The notes beneath the pieces were generated by a model. It searched no databases. It was given only the letters and a program-made list of their open reading frames with translations, and was not told where the DNA came from. A stretch of DNA of 64,000 bases from Kocuria flava (GTDB lineage: Bacteria > Actinomycetota > Actinomycetes > Actinomycetales > Micrococcaceae). Below are positions 17,767 through 25,835 of this stretch, one piece after another. The DNA lies in the NCBI RefSeq assembly GCF_001482365.1, contig NZ_CP013254.1, positions 1,054,001-1,118,000 of the forward strand, given 5' to 3'. Positions within the stretch are counted from its first letter, which is position 1. Each line of letters opens with the position of its first letter. The position numbers and the translations under genes were made by a program.

Positions 17767-18164
17767 CCGTCCGCGACCACATCATGATCGCCCACAGCCT
17801 CCCCGACCCGTTCTTCGGCCCCGCCCAGCGGCTGCACGGGGCGACCTACGAGGTGGAGACCACCTGGGCGCGGCCCGTCCTCGACGAGCACGGCGTGGTC
17901 ATGGACATCGGGATGGCCTCGGGGCTGCTCGGGCAGGTCCTCGACGGCCTGCGCCACCGCAACCTCGACGAGCACCCCGACTTCGCCGGGCGGCTGAGCA
18001 CCACGGAGGTGATCGCCCAGCACGTCGGCGAGCGCCTGGCCGCGGCCGCCGCCGGGACCGAGGGTCTCGAGCGGCTGACCGTGACGCTGCGGGAGAACCC
18101 CGACGCGTGGGCCTCCTACACCCTGGAGCTGCCCGTGCTCGGCGGGGGGTCGGGCCGTGGCTGA
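17754..18164 (+). CDS. PTPS/QueD-like protein with an altered zinc site
   Basis: The 136-residue protein aligns with 6-pyruvoyltetrahydropterin/6-carboxytetrahydropterin synthases through AHSLPDPFFGPAQRLHGATYEVE, VVMDIGMASGLL, RNLDEHP and STTEVIAQHV. In QueD the zinc is held by three histidines, one before and two in an HGH motif. Here His14 and His28 remain but the third ligand position is Ala30 (HGA). The cysteine just before the HGH motif that QueD uses for catalysis is also absent (PAQRLHG), while the C-terminal Glu of LRENPDAWASY remains. The GTG start lies inside the previous gene after GAGGAG. The reaction may therefore differ from known family members. Confidence 0.82.
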   Translation: MFTLTVRDHIMIAHSLPDPFFGPAQRLHGATYEVETTWARPVLDEHGVVMDIGMASGLLGQVLDGLRHRNLDEHPDFAGRLSTTEVIAQHVGERLAAAAAGTEGLERLTVTLRENPDAWASYTLELPVLGGGSGRG

Positions 18165-19245
18165 GCCGGCCGGCGCGCGGATCGACGTGGTGGTCCCCGA
18201 CGACGACCGGCCCACCGGCGGCTCCCTCTACGACGAGCGGGTCGCCGCCGCGCTGCGCGGGCTCGGGCGGGAGGCCCGCACCGTGCCGGTCGCCGGGGAC
18301 TGGCCGCGCCCGGACACCACGGCCCGCCGCCGGCTGCGCGCCGCCCTCGGGGCCCCGGTCCCGGGCCGGGCGGTCCTGCTCGACGGCCTGGTGGGCTGCG
18401 CCGCCCCGGAGGCCGTCGCCGACGCCGTGGCCGCCGGGGTGCCCGTGCACGTGCTCGTGCACCTGCCCCTGGCCCTCGAGACCGGCCTGGACCCGCAGCT
18501 CGCCGCGGCGCTGGACCGGCAGGAGGCGGCCGCCCTGGCCGCGGCCACCGGCGTGGTGGTGACCAGCTCGTGGGCCGCCGAGGACCTGCGCCGCCGCCAC
18601 GGCACCGAGGACGCCGCCGTGGCCGTGCCCGGCACCGAGCCCGCCCCGGTCGCGACCGGGTCGGACCCGCCCCGGCTGACCTGCCTGGGCTCGCTCACGC
18701 CCCTGAAGAACCAGGTGCTGCTGCTCGAGGCGCTCGCCCCCCTCGGCGGGCAGGCCTGGTCCCTGGACCTCGTCGGCGCCCCGGGACCGCCGCCGTGGCG
18801 GGCCCGGGTCGACGCCGCGGTGGCCGCCCTGCCCGACCCGGCGCGGGTGCGCGTCCCCGGCCCGCTCACCGGTGCGGCCCTCGAGGCGCAGTGGGCCGCC
18901 ACGGACCTGCTCGTGCTGCCCTCCCGCGCCGAGACCTACGGGATGGTCGTCGCCGAGGCGCTCGCCCACGGGGTGCCCGCCCTGGTCCCCGCCGGCACCG
19001 GGGCCGTCGAGGCCCTCGACGGCACCCCGCACGGGGTCGACCCCGCCGAGCGCGCCGGGGCCGTTCTGGACCCCGACGACCCCGCCGCCTGGACGACGGC
19101 CCTGCGCGCGTGGCTCACCGACCCGGCCCTGCGCGCACGGTGGCGGGCCGCGGCCCTGGCCCGCCGCCGGCGGCTGCGCCGGTGGAGCGACACCGCCCAC
19201 GACGTCCTGGCCGCGCTCGAGGCCCCGGCCCGCGCGCCGTCCTGA
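18157..19245 (+). CDS. Glycosyltransferase family 4-like protein
   Basis: The 362-residue GT-B enzyme starts at a GTG whose first eight bases overlap the PTPS-like gene. The C-terminal half holds CLGSLTPLKNQ (nucleotide-sugar binding loop) and the E-x7-E region in SRAETYGMVVAEALAHGVPAL, typical of retaining GT4 enzymes. The N-terminal half (VVVPDDDRPTGGSLYDERVAAAL) includes the glycine-rich acceptor loop. No membrane segment is present, so it acts in the cytosol or on the inner membrane face. The sugar and acceptor are unknown. Coupling to the PTPS-like and dehydrogenase genes suggests they act on one pathway. Confidence 0.87.
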   Translation: MAEPAGARIDVVVPDDDRPTGGSLYDERVAAALRGLGREARTVPVAGDWPRPDTTARRRLRAALGAPVPGRAVLLDGLVGCAAPEAVADAVAAGVPVHVLVHLPLALETGLDPQLAAALDRQEAAALAAATGVVVTSSWAAEDLRRRHGTEDAAVAVPGTEPAPVATGSDPPRLTCLGSLTPLKNQVLLLEALAPLGGQAWSLDLVGAPGPPPWRARVDAAVAALPDPARVRVPGPLTGAALEAQWAATDLLVLPSRAETYGMVVAEALAHGVPALVPAGTGAVEALDGTPHGVDPAERAGAVLDPDDPAAWTTALRAWLTDPALRARWRAAALARRRRLRRWSDTAHDVLAALEAPARAPS

Positions 19246-19290
19246 CCCGCCCGCACGACCGACCCGCCCGCACGACCGACCCGCCCGGGA
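19244..19290. repeat. 17-bp tandem repeat between glycosyltransferase and methyltransferase genes
   Basis: The unit GACCCGCCCGCACGACC occurs at 19244-19260 and 19261-19277, followed by a partial third copy (GACCCGCCCG) from 19278. It begins at the glycosyltransferase stop codon. No hairpin of note forms. The 122-base gap otherwise holds only the leader of the methyltransferase gene. Confidence 0.85.
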
Positions 19291-19367
19291 CCGACCGCCC
19301 CGCACCGCCGACCCCGCACCGGGGCCCGCTCCGGGGCAGGCCCCGGCCACCGACCGAAGGAGACACC

Positions 19368-20270
19368 GTGGACCGTTCTGCCGACCCGCACGAGACCGCC
19401 GGCCCCACCGGAGCGGCGGGCCCCGTGCCCGAGCGCCCCGTGGCCGAGGACTGGCTCGCGCTGCGCGAGGCCGCCGACGCCGCCGCCCGCGAGGACTCCC
19501 GCTTCCTGCTCGAGCGGCTCGAGCGGCACTGGGCCGCGGCCGCACCGGCCGGGGCGCCGGGGGCCGGGGAGCCGGTCGTCGTCGTCGACCTCGGGGCGGG
19601 CACGGGCGCGAACCGCGCGTGGCTGTCCTCCCGGCTGCCGGGCCCCCAGCGGTGGGTGCTGCTGGACCACGACGACCGCCTGCTCGAGCAGGCGGTGGCC
19701 GCGGCCCGCGCGGACGGGGCCGAGGTCGAGCCCGTCCACGCCGGGGTCGAGGAGCTGGCGGACGTGCTCGCCCGCCACCCCGGCCGGCGCCGGCTCGTGA
19801 CCTGCTCCGCGCTGCTCGACCTGCTCACCACGGCGCAGATCGGGCAGCTGGCCCGCGTGCTGCGCGCCGAGGCCGTGCCCGCGCTGCTCGCCCTGACCGT
19901 CGACGGGGAGGTGCACCTCGACCCGCCGCACCCGCTCGACGCCCGGGTGCTCGGCGCCTTCGAGGACCACCAGAAGCGCGGCGAGCTCGCCGGCACGGAG
20001 GCCGTGGCCCTGACCATGGACGCGCTGCGGGAGCAGGGCATGGTCGTGGACGCGGCCCCCACCCCGTGGTGGGTCGCCGACCAGCCCTGGGCGCAGCCGC
20101 TGCTCGAGCGCTTCCTGGCCGACCGCGCCGACGCCGCCGTGGAGCACTACCCGGAGCTCGAGCCCGAGGCCCACGCGTGGCTGCGCACCCGCCTCGTGGA
20201 CGTGGCCCGCGGCCGGCTGCGGGCCACCGTCGGCCACGCCGACGTCCTGGGGCTGCCGCCGGAGGACTGA
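19368..20270 (+). CDS. Class I SAM-dependent methyltransferase
   Basis: This 300-residue protein has SAM motif I VVVVDLGAGTGAN (about 70-82), motif II-like WVLLDHDDRLLE and the post-motif LVTCSALLDLLT. The C-terminal part (WWVADQPWAQPLLERFLADRA) is specific to a subgroup I cannot name. GTG 19368 has GAAGGAGA upstream. It follows the glycosyltransferase on the same strand and probably modifies the same product. The target (O-, N- or C-methylation) is not evident. Confidence 0.85.
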   Translation: MDRSADPHETAGPTGAAGPVPERPVAEDWLALREAADAAAREDSRFLLERLERHWAAAAPAGAPGAGEPVVVVDLGAGTGANRAWLSSRLPGPQRWVLLDHDDRLLEQAVAAARADGAEVEPVHAGVEELADVLARHPGRRRLVTCSALLDLLTTAQIGQLARVLRAEAVPALLALTVDGEVHLDPPHPLDARVLGAFEDHQKRGELAGTEAVALTMDALREQGMVVDAAPTPWWVADQPWAQPLLERFLADRADAAVEHYPELEPEAHAWLRTRLVDVARGRLRATVGHADVLGLPPED

Positions 20271-20276
20271 GCCGCC

Positions 20277-21077
20277 TCAGCCCTCCGGGGTCCCGGCGCG
20301 GGCCCTGCGCTCGAGGCCCACGACGTCGCGGCCGAAGGAGGCGACCAGCAGCACCAGGGCCACCGCGGTGGCCGCGGCGGCCAGCGGCAGCGGGATCCAG
20401 GGCACGAGCGCGCCGATCAGCGTTCCGCCCTGGATCCCGGCGGTCGTGCGCCGGTAGCCGCTGGGCGGCAGGGGTGCCCGCCAGGCCGGGCGCACCCGCA
20501 GCCCCAGCAGGTACAGGTAGCGCAGCGCGCCGATGACCAGTACCCACGCCGCGCCCGGCAGCCCGAGCCGGGCGGCGACCGCCACGGCCAGCAGCAGGAT
20601 CAGGGCGGCGTCGACCTCCTGGTCGAACCGTGCCCCGGCCGCCGTCGCCGTGCCCGTGCGGCGGGCCACCCGGCCGTCGAGCCCGTCGAGCAGCCACGCG
20701 GGCAGGGCCAGGGCCACCACCGCCCAGCACCACGGCTCCGGGGGGCGCGGCGCGCCGGCGAGCACCGGTGCGAGCCCGGCGGGCAGCAGGGCCGCGACGG
20801 CGGACACGAGCACCGACCGGGCGACCGTGACCCGGTCGGCGGGGCCGTAGGGCTCCGCCGACCGGCGGGTCGTGCTGCGCACGACCGCGCCGGTCACGGC
20901 GAGCGCGGCCAGGGCCGAGAGCACCGTCCCGGCCGGGCCGAGGCCGGTCGTGACGGCGACGGCGGCGACCGCGGCGCCCGTGGCGGCCAGGGCGGCGGCG
21001 GCGTCGCGGCGCACCGGGGCTGGGGGTGCCCCGGGGGCGCGGGGCCGCCCCGGCGCGGCGGGGTGGTCCGGGGCCAT
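20277..21077 (-). CDS. CDP-alcohol phosphatidyltransferase family protein
   Basis: The 266-residue membrane protein contains the full CDP-alcohol phosphotransferase signature in LDGLDGRVARR followed eight residues later by G-x3-D-x3-D (GARFDQEVDA). These aspartates bind two metal ions and the CDP-linked donor. About six hydrophobic helices surround it. Such enzymes move a phosphatidyl or phospho-alcohol group between CDP-donor and an alcohol at the membrane. ATG 21077 follows AGGAGGAGCGC; an earlier ATG at 21104 lacks a ribosome site. It faces the methyltransferase gene (6 bases between stops) and is divergent from the PabB-PabC gene. It likely belongs functionally to the cluster despite opposite orientation. 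Confidence 0.87.
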   Translation of the reverse strand: MAPDHPAAPGRPRAPGAPPAPVRRDAAAALAATGAAVAAVAVTTGLGPAGTVLSALAALAVTGAVVRSTTRRSAEPYGPADRVTVARSVLVSAVAALLPAGLAPVLAGAPRPPEPWCWAVVALALPAWLLDGLDGRVARRTGTATAAGARFDQEVDAALILLLAVAVAARLGLPGAAWVLVIGALRYLYLLGLRVRPAWRAPLPPSGYRRTTAGIQGGTLIGALVPWIPLPLAAAATAVALVLLVASFGRDVVGLERRARAGTPEG

Positions 21078-21175
21078 GCGCTCCTCCTGGGGTCGGGTCC
21101 CCATCCTGTCGGCGGCCCCGGGCGGGGGTCAACGCGCGGGCGGCGCGGGGGCCGCGCGTGGGGGAGACTGGGACG

Positions 21176-23278
21176 ATGGACGACGACGTGAGGACCCGGC
21201 CCGAGGTGGTCGCCCCGGCCGGGGTCGGCCCCACCCGGATGCTGCGCGCCCTGCGGGACCGGCCGGGACTGGTGGCGCTGGTCGGGGACTGGCACGGCGG
21301 GGACACGGTCGTGGCCGTGGACCCGGTGCGGGTGCTGGGCCCCGGGGAGGACCCCTTCGCCGCGCTCGGGGCGGGCGGCCCGCCGGCGCCCGGGCAGGAC
21401 CGGGACCCGCACGGGGACCGGGTCTTCGGCGGGGGCTGGATCGGGTGGCTGGGCTACCAGCTGGCCCGGGACCTGGAGCGGCTGCCGCCCGCCCCGCCCC
21501 GGGCGGCGACGCTGCCGGACCACCACCTGGCCCGCTACGACCACGTGCTGCGCCGCCGCGCGGCCACGGGGGAGTGGGTCCTCGAGGCGCTGCCGGGCGC
21601 CGACCCGGCCCGGGTGCGGCGCACCGCCGAGGCGGTGGCCGCCGGGCTGGCCGCCCCGGACCGGCCCCGGGACTGGGACTGCGGCCCGTTCGCGGCCGAC
21701 GCCTCCGGGGAGGAGCACGCCGCGGCGGTGCGCCGGGCCCTGGGGCACATCCGCGACGGCGACGTCTTCCAGGTCAACGTCTGCCGCACCCTGGAGGCCT
21801 CCTTCGCCGGCGACCCCCTGGACCTGTTCTGCGCCGGGCAGGAGCGGCTTCGCCCGCGCTTCGCGGCGTTCCTGCGCGGCCCGGACGGATCGGCGGTGGT
21901 GAGCCTGTCCCCGGAGCTGTTCCTGCGACGCACCGGCACGGACGTGCTCACCTCCCCGATCAAGGGCACCGCCGCCGCGGATACGGACCCCGCGGCGCTG
22001 CACGCCTCGGCGAAGAACCGGGCCGAGAACGTCATGATCGTCGACCTCATGCGCAACGACCTCTCCCGCGTCTGCGTGCCCGGGTCCGTGCGCGCCCCGC
22101 GCGAGCCCCGCGTGGAGCCCCACACCGGGGTGCACCACCTCGTGGCCGACGTCCGCGGCCGGCTGCGCCCGGGCCTCGACGACGGCGACCTGCTGCGGGC
22201 GAGCTTCCCTCCCGGCTCCTGCACCGGGGCGCCCAAGATCCGGGCGATGGGCATCGTCAACGACCTCGAGCCCGCCGCCCGCGGGGTCTACACCGGGGCG
22301 GTCGGCTTCGCCGGCCCCCTGGCGGGGCTCGCGCTCAACGTCGCGATCCGCACCTTCGAGTTCTCGGGCGGGCGCGTGCGCCTGGGCGTGGGCGGGGGCG
22401 TCGTGGCCGACTCCGACCCCGCCGACGAGACCCGCGAGACCCTGGTGAAGGCCGCGCCCCTGCTCGCCGCCGTCGGGGCGCGCCTGGCCGCCCCCGCCCC
22501 GCCGGACCCCGCCCGCGGGGTCTTCACGACCCTGCCCGTGCGCGACGGCGCCCCCGTGGGCCTCGACGAGCACCTCGCCCGGCTCGGGCGCAGCGTGCGC
22601 GCCCTCTGGGACGCCCCGCTGCCGAGCCGCCTGCGCGAGCAGGTGCACGCCCGCGCGGCGGCCCTGGCGGGCCCGCACCGGCTGCGCGTGACGGTCGTGC
22701 CGGGCCCGGGCGGCCCGGAGGCCACGGTCGTCACCGCGCCCCTGGGCGAGGACCCCGGGCGGCCGTGGCGCCTCGTGCCGCTCGAGCTCCCGGGCGGGCT
22801 GGGCGGGCACAAGTGGGCCGACCGGCGCGTGCTCGAGGAGACGCCGGGGCCGTGGGGGCCCGTCTGCGACCCCCTGCTCGTGGAGCCGGACGGGACGCTG
22901 CTCGAGGCCGGCCGGGCCAGCGTGTTCGTGGTCTCCGGCGGGCGGGTGCGCACCCCGCCGGCCGACGGGCGGATCCTGCCCGGGGTGCAGCGGGCGCGCG
23001 TGCTCGCCCGGCTGCGCGCCGAGGGCGCCGAGGTCGCCGAGGAGCCCGTGCGCCTGGCGGAGCTGGCCGCGGCGGACGAGGTGTTCGTGACCAACGCGCT
23101 GCGCGGGGTGCGCCCGGTCGGGGTCGTCGACGGCGCCGGGGCCTGGGCCCCGGGACCGGTCGCCGTCCGGCTGGCCCGGACGCTCGGGACCGCCCCGGCC
23201 GGGCCGGAGGCGGGGACCGGCGCGGCGGCGGCCGCCCGGCCCGTCCCGGCGCCGGTGGGGCCGGCGGTGCCTGGCTAG
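21176..23278 (+). CDS. pabB: PabB-PabC fusion: aminodeoxychorismate synthase component I with a class IV aminotransferase/lyase domain
   Basis: The 700-residue fusion makes p-aminobenzoate from chorismate. Residues 1 to about 430 are the chorismate-binding PabB part, with SPELFLRR, SPIKGTAAADTD, AENVMIVDLMRNDLSRV, FPPGSCTGAPKIRAM and ETLVKAAPLL. Residues from about 440 form a PLP class IV domain (GVFTTLPVRDG, GGHKWADRR with the candidate PLP lysine, LLEAGRASVFVV, DEVFVTNALRGVRPV) expected to release pyruvate as aminodeoxychorismate lyase. A GAGACT box ends six bases before the ATG, suggesting a leaderless message. The glutaminase subunit PabA is not in the window. p-Aminobenzoate feeds folate, but the position inside a pterin-like cluster leaves another use open. 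Confidence 0.92.
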   Translation: MDDDVRTRPEVVAPAGVGPTRMLRALRDRPGLVALVGDWHGGDTVVAVDPVRVLGPGEDPFAALGAGGPPAPGQDRDPHGDRVFGGGWIGWLGYQLARDLERLPPAPPRAATLPDHHLARYDHVLRRRAATGEWVLEALPGADPARVRRTAEAVAAGLAAPDRPRDWDCGPFAADASGEEHAAAVRRALGHIRDGDVFQVNVCRTLEASFAGDPLDLFCAGQERLRPRFAAFLRGPDGSAVVSLSPELFLRRTGTDVLTSPIKGTAAADTDPAALHASAKNRAENVMIVDLMRNDLSRVCVPGSVRAPREPRVEPHTGVHHLVADVRGRLRPGLDDGDLLRASFPPGSCTGAPKIRAMGIVNDLEPAARGVYTGAVGFAGPLAGLALNVAIRTFEFSGGRVRLGVGGGVVADSDPADETRETLVKAAPLLAAVGARLAAPAPPDPARGVFTTLPVRDGAPVGLDEHLARLGRSVRALWDAPLPSRLREQVHARAAALAGPHRLRVTVVPGPGGPEATVVTAPLGEDPGRPWRLVPLELPGGLGGHKWADRRVLEETPGPWGPVCDPLLVEPDGTLLEAGRASVFVVSGGRVRTPPADGRILPGVQRARVLARLRAEGAEVAEEPVRLAELAAADEVFVTNALRGVRPVGVVDGAGAWAPGPVAVRLARTLGTAPAGPEAGTGAAAAARPVPAPVGPAVPG

Positions 23279-23287
23279 ACTGCGCCC

Positions 23288-24172
23288 ATGCCCAGCGCCG
23301 CCGTCCCCGCCCGCCCGCGGCGCCGGGCGCTTGCGGCCGCGCTGCAGGTGCTCGCCGGCGCCGTGCTGCTCGCGGCCCTGTTCCGCGCCTTCGGCACGGA
23401 GGCCCTCGGCGCCGCCCTGGGGATGCTCTCCCCGGCCACCGTGGCCGCCGCGCTGCTCGCCGGGCTCGTCGCCACCGCCGCCCAGGCCCAGCGGTGGCGG
23501 CTCGTGGCCCGCGCCCGCGGCGTGCGGCTGGGCTTCGGCGAGTCCTTCGCCGAGTGCTGGGCCGCCGGGCTGGTGAACCTGCTGCTGCCCGGCGGGGTGA
23601 CGGGCGACGCCGTGCGGGTGCTGCGCCGCCGCCGCAGCGGCGACAGCCTCCCCGAGGCCGGGGCGGCCGTGGTCGGGGAGCGGCTGGCCGGCACCTCGAT
23701 CCTGCTCGCGGCCGGGGTCCTGCCCGCTCTGGCCCTCGGCCCGTGGGCCGCGGCCGGGCTGGGGGCCGGGGCGCTCGCCGTGGGGGCCGCCGCGTGGCGG
23801 GCCGGGGCCGGGGCGCCGTGGCGGGACCGGGCGGCCGTGTGGGGGCTGTCGGTCCTGAGCTGGGCCTGCTTCCAGGGACTGTTCCTGCTGGCCGCCCTCG
23901 CCACCGTTCCCGGCGCGCCGGTGGGCGCGCTGTGGGGCACCACCGTGCTCGGGCTCGCGGGGATGTCGGTGCCCGTGGGGATCGGCGGGTGGGGGCCGCG
24001 GGAGGGCGTGACGGCCCTCGCCGCGGCCGCCCACGGCCTGGGGGGCGGGACCGGGTTCGCGATCTCCCTGGGCTACGGGCTGCTCGCGCTCGTCTCGGCG
24101 CTGCCCGGCGCGGTGGCGCTGCTGCGCTGGCTGCTGCCGGGCCGGGCGCTCAGCTCTCGCCGCGGCGGATGA
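23288..24172 (+). CDS. Lysylphosphatidylglycerol-synthase-type flippase-like membrane protein (UPF0104)
   Basis: The 294-residue polytopic protein of the LPG_synthase_TM / UPF0104 family shows about seven to eight hydrophobic helices. Family marks are the N-terminal AQAQRWRLVARA, the NLLLPGGVTGDAVRV loop, VVGERLAGTSILLA and SVPVGIGGWGPREGVTALA. These modules resemble the lipid-flipping half of MprF but lack its aminoacyl-transferase half. ATG 23288 stands six bases after TAGACT, so a leaderless transcript is likely, and it starts 9 bases after the PabB-PabC stop. It may move a lipid-linked product of the upstream cluster. Its last 23 bases overlap the end of the converging allantoinase gene. 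Confidence 0.85.
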   Translation: MPSAAVPARPRRRALAAALQVLAGAVLLAALFRAFGTEALGAALGMLSPATVAAALLAGLVATAAQAQRWRLVARARGVRLGFGESFAECWAAGLVNLLLPGGVTGDAVRVLRRRRSGDSLPEAGAAVVGERLAGTSILLAAGVLPALALGPWAAAGLGAGALAVGAAAWRAGAGAPWRDRAAVWGLSVLSWACFQGLFLLAALATVPGAPVGALWGTTVLGLAGMSVPVGIGGWGPREGVTALAAAAHGLGGGTGFAISLGYGLLALVSALPGAVALLRWLLPGRALSSRRGG

Positions 24173-25826
24173 GCCGCCCGCGGGGCGTCTCGAAGTCGAC
24201 GGCCCGCCCCCGCACGAACGTCCGGCGCACCCGGCCGGAGAGCGCCTTGCCCTGGTAGGGGGTGATCGGGTTCCTGTGGTGCAGCTTCCCGGCGTCGACC
24301 ACGAAGGCGTCGTCGGCCGCGAAGACCACGAGGTCGGCGTCGTAGCCCAGGGCGAGCTTGCCCTTGGTGCGCAGCCCCGCGCGCTGGGCCGGGCGGGTCG
24401 ACATCCACTCGACCACGCGCCCCAGGTCGACGCCGCGGCGTCGGGCCTCGGTCCAGATCAGCGACAGCCCCAGCTGCAGGGAGGAGACCCCGCCCCAGGC
24501 CACGCCGAAGTCCCCGTTCTCCAGGTCCTTCAGGTCCAGGGTCGAGGGGGAGTGGTCGGAGACGATGAAGTCGATCGTCCCGTCGATCAGCCCCTCCCAC
24601 AGCAGCTCCCGGTTGCCGACCTCCCGCACGGGCGGGCAGCACTTGAACGCGGTGGCGCCGTTGGGCACCTCCTCGGCCAGCAGCGTCAGGTAGTGCGGGC
24701 AGGTCTCGACCGTGATGTCCAGGCCGTCGCGCTTGGCCGTGGCCAGCATCGGCAGGGCGTCGGAGGAGGACAGGTGCAGGATGTGGGAGCGGGCCCCGGT
24801 CCACCGGGTGCGCTCGATGACCTCGGCGATCGCGAGGTTCTCGGCCCCGCGCGGGCGCGACTTCAGGAAGTTCTCGTAGACGTCCCCCTCGGGGTGGGGG
24901 GCCCGGTCGATGGCCCGGGAGTCCTCCGCGTGGACGATCATCAGGGAGTCGAAGGTCTTGATCTCCGCGAGGTACTCCTCCATCTCGTCGGCCTCGAGGT
25001 GCGGGAACTCGTCGACCCCGGAGTGCAGCAGGAAGCACTTGAAGCCGAACACCCCGTCGTCGTGCAGCTCCCGCAGGTGGGGCTTGTTGCCGGGGATGGC
25101 CCCGCCCCAGAACCCGACGTCCACGAAGGCGTTGTTCCGGGCGAAGAGGCGCTTGTACTCCAGCGCCGGGACGTTGACCGTGGCCGGGACCGAGTTCAGG
25201 GGCATGTCCAGCACGGTGGTCACCCCGCCGGCGGCGGCGGCGCGGGTCGCCGAGGCGAAGCCCTCCCACTCGGTGCGGCCGGGCTCGTTGATGTGCACGT
25301 GGGTGTCGACCAGCCCGGGCAGCAGCGTCTCGTCCTCGGCGAGCTCCACGACCTCGCGCCCGCGCAGCCCGGCGCCCAGGGGCTCGACGGCCACGATCCG
25401 CCCGTCGCGCACCCCGATCTCCCGCGGGGCGAAGTGGTCGCCGCACGAGACGCTGCGCCCGCGCACCACGAGGTCGAACTCGCGGTGGTCGCCCGCGAAG
25501 GCCCCCTTCGCGTCGGCCCCGGCGCGCGGGGACTCGACGGCGTCCTCGGGCAGGCCGTGCTCACGCCGGTACTCGGCGATGAGCCGGCGCACCCGCTCGG
25601 GGTCGTTGACGTCCTCGCTGACCTGCTGCTGGTGGGCCTGCTCGGCCGCGTCGGCCTCCCGGGCCTCCGCGGGCTCGGTCACGGAGCGCGCGGAGTTCTC
25701 CCGGGCGATCTCCGCCGCGCTCTCCTCGTGGGGGGCGGGGCGGGCGCGCCCGGGTGCCGCCCGGTGCGCACCGTCCTCCGGGGCCTCGGGGTTCTCGCCG
25801 TCGCGGGGGGTCTGCTGGTCCGTCAC
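24150..25826 (-). CDS. allB: Allantoinase with a 115-residue N-terminal extension
   Basis: Allantoinase opens the hydantoin ring of allantoin to allantoate. Metal ligands of the cyclic amidohydrolase barrel are present: His176 and His178 (THVHINEPG), carboxylated Lys263 (GFKCFL), His299 (VHAED), His351 (LHLSSSD) and Asp424 (VSDHSP). The catalytic part (from EFDLVVRG, residue 116) has the size of E. coli AllB. The first 115 residues are extra: a Glu/Ala/Gln-rich disordered stretch, then NDPERVRRLIAEYRREHGLPEDAV, which looks like one small helical unit. The GTG start has GAGGAG seven bases upstream and no better internal start, so the extension seems real. It is the last gene of the hyi operon, 9 bases after the glycerate kinase stop. 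Confidence 0.94.
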   Translation of the reverse strand: MTDQQTPRDGENPEAPEDGAHRAAPGRARPAPHEESAAEIARENSARSVTEPAEAREADAAEQAHQQQVSEDVNDPERVRRLIAEYRREHGLPEDAVESPRAGADAKGAFAGDHREFDLVVRGRSVSCGDHFAPREIGVRDGRIVAVEPLGAGLRGREVVELAEDETLLPGLVDTHVHINEPGRTEWEGFASATRAAAAGGVTTVLDMPLNSVPATVNVPALEYKRLFARNNAFVDVGFWGGAIPGNKPHLRELHDDGVFGFKCFLLHSGVDEFPHLEADEMEEYLAEIKTFDSLMIVHAEDSRAIDRAPHPEGDVYENFLKSRPRGAENLAIAEVIERTRWTGARSHILHLSSSDALPMLATAKRDGLDITVETCPHYLTLLAEEVPNGATAFKCCPPVREVGNRELLWEGLIDGTIDFIVSDHSPSTLDLKDLENGDFGVAWGGVSSLQLGLSLIWTEARRRGVDLGRVVEWMSTRPAQRAGLRTKGKLALGYDADLVVFAADDAFVVDAGKLHHRNPITPYQGKALSGRVRRTFVRGRAVDFETPRGRLIRRGES

Positions 25827-25835
25827 CGGATCTCC

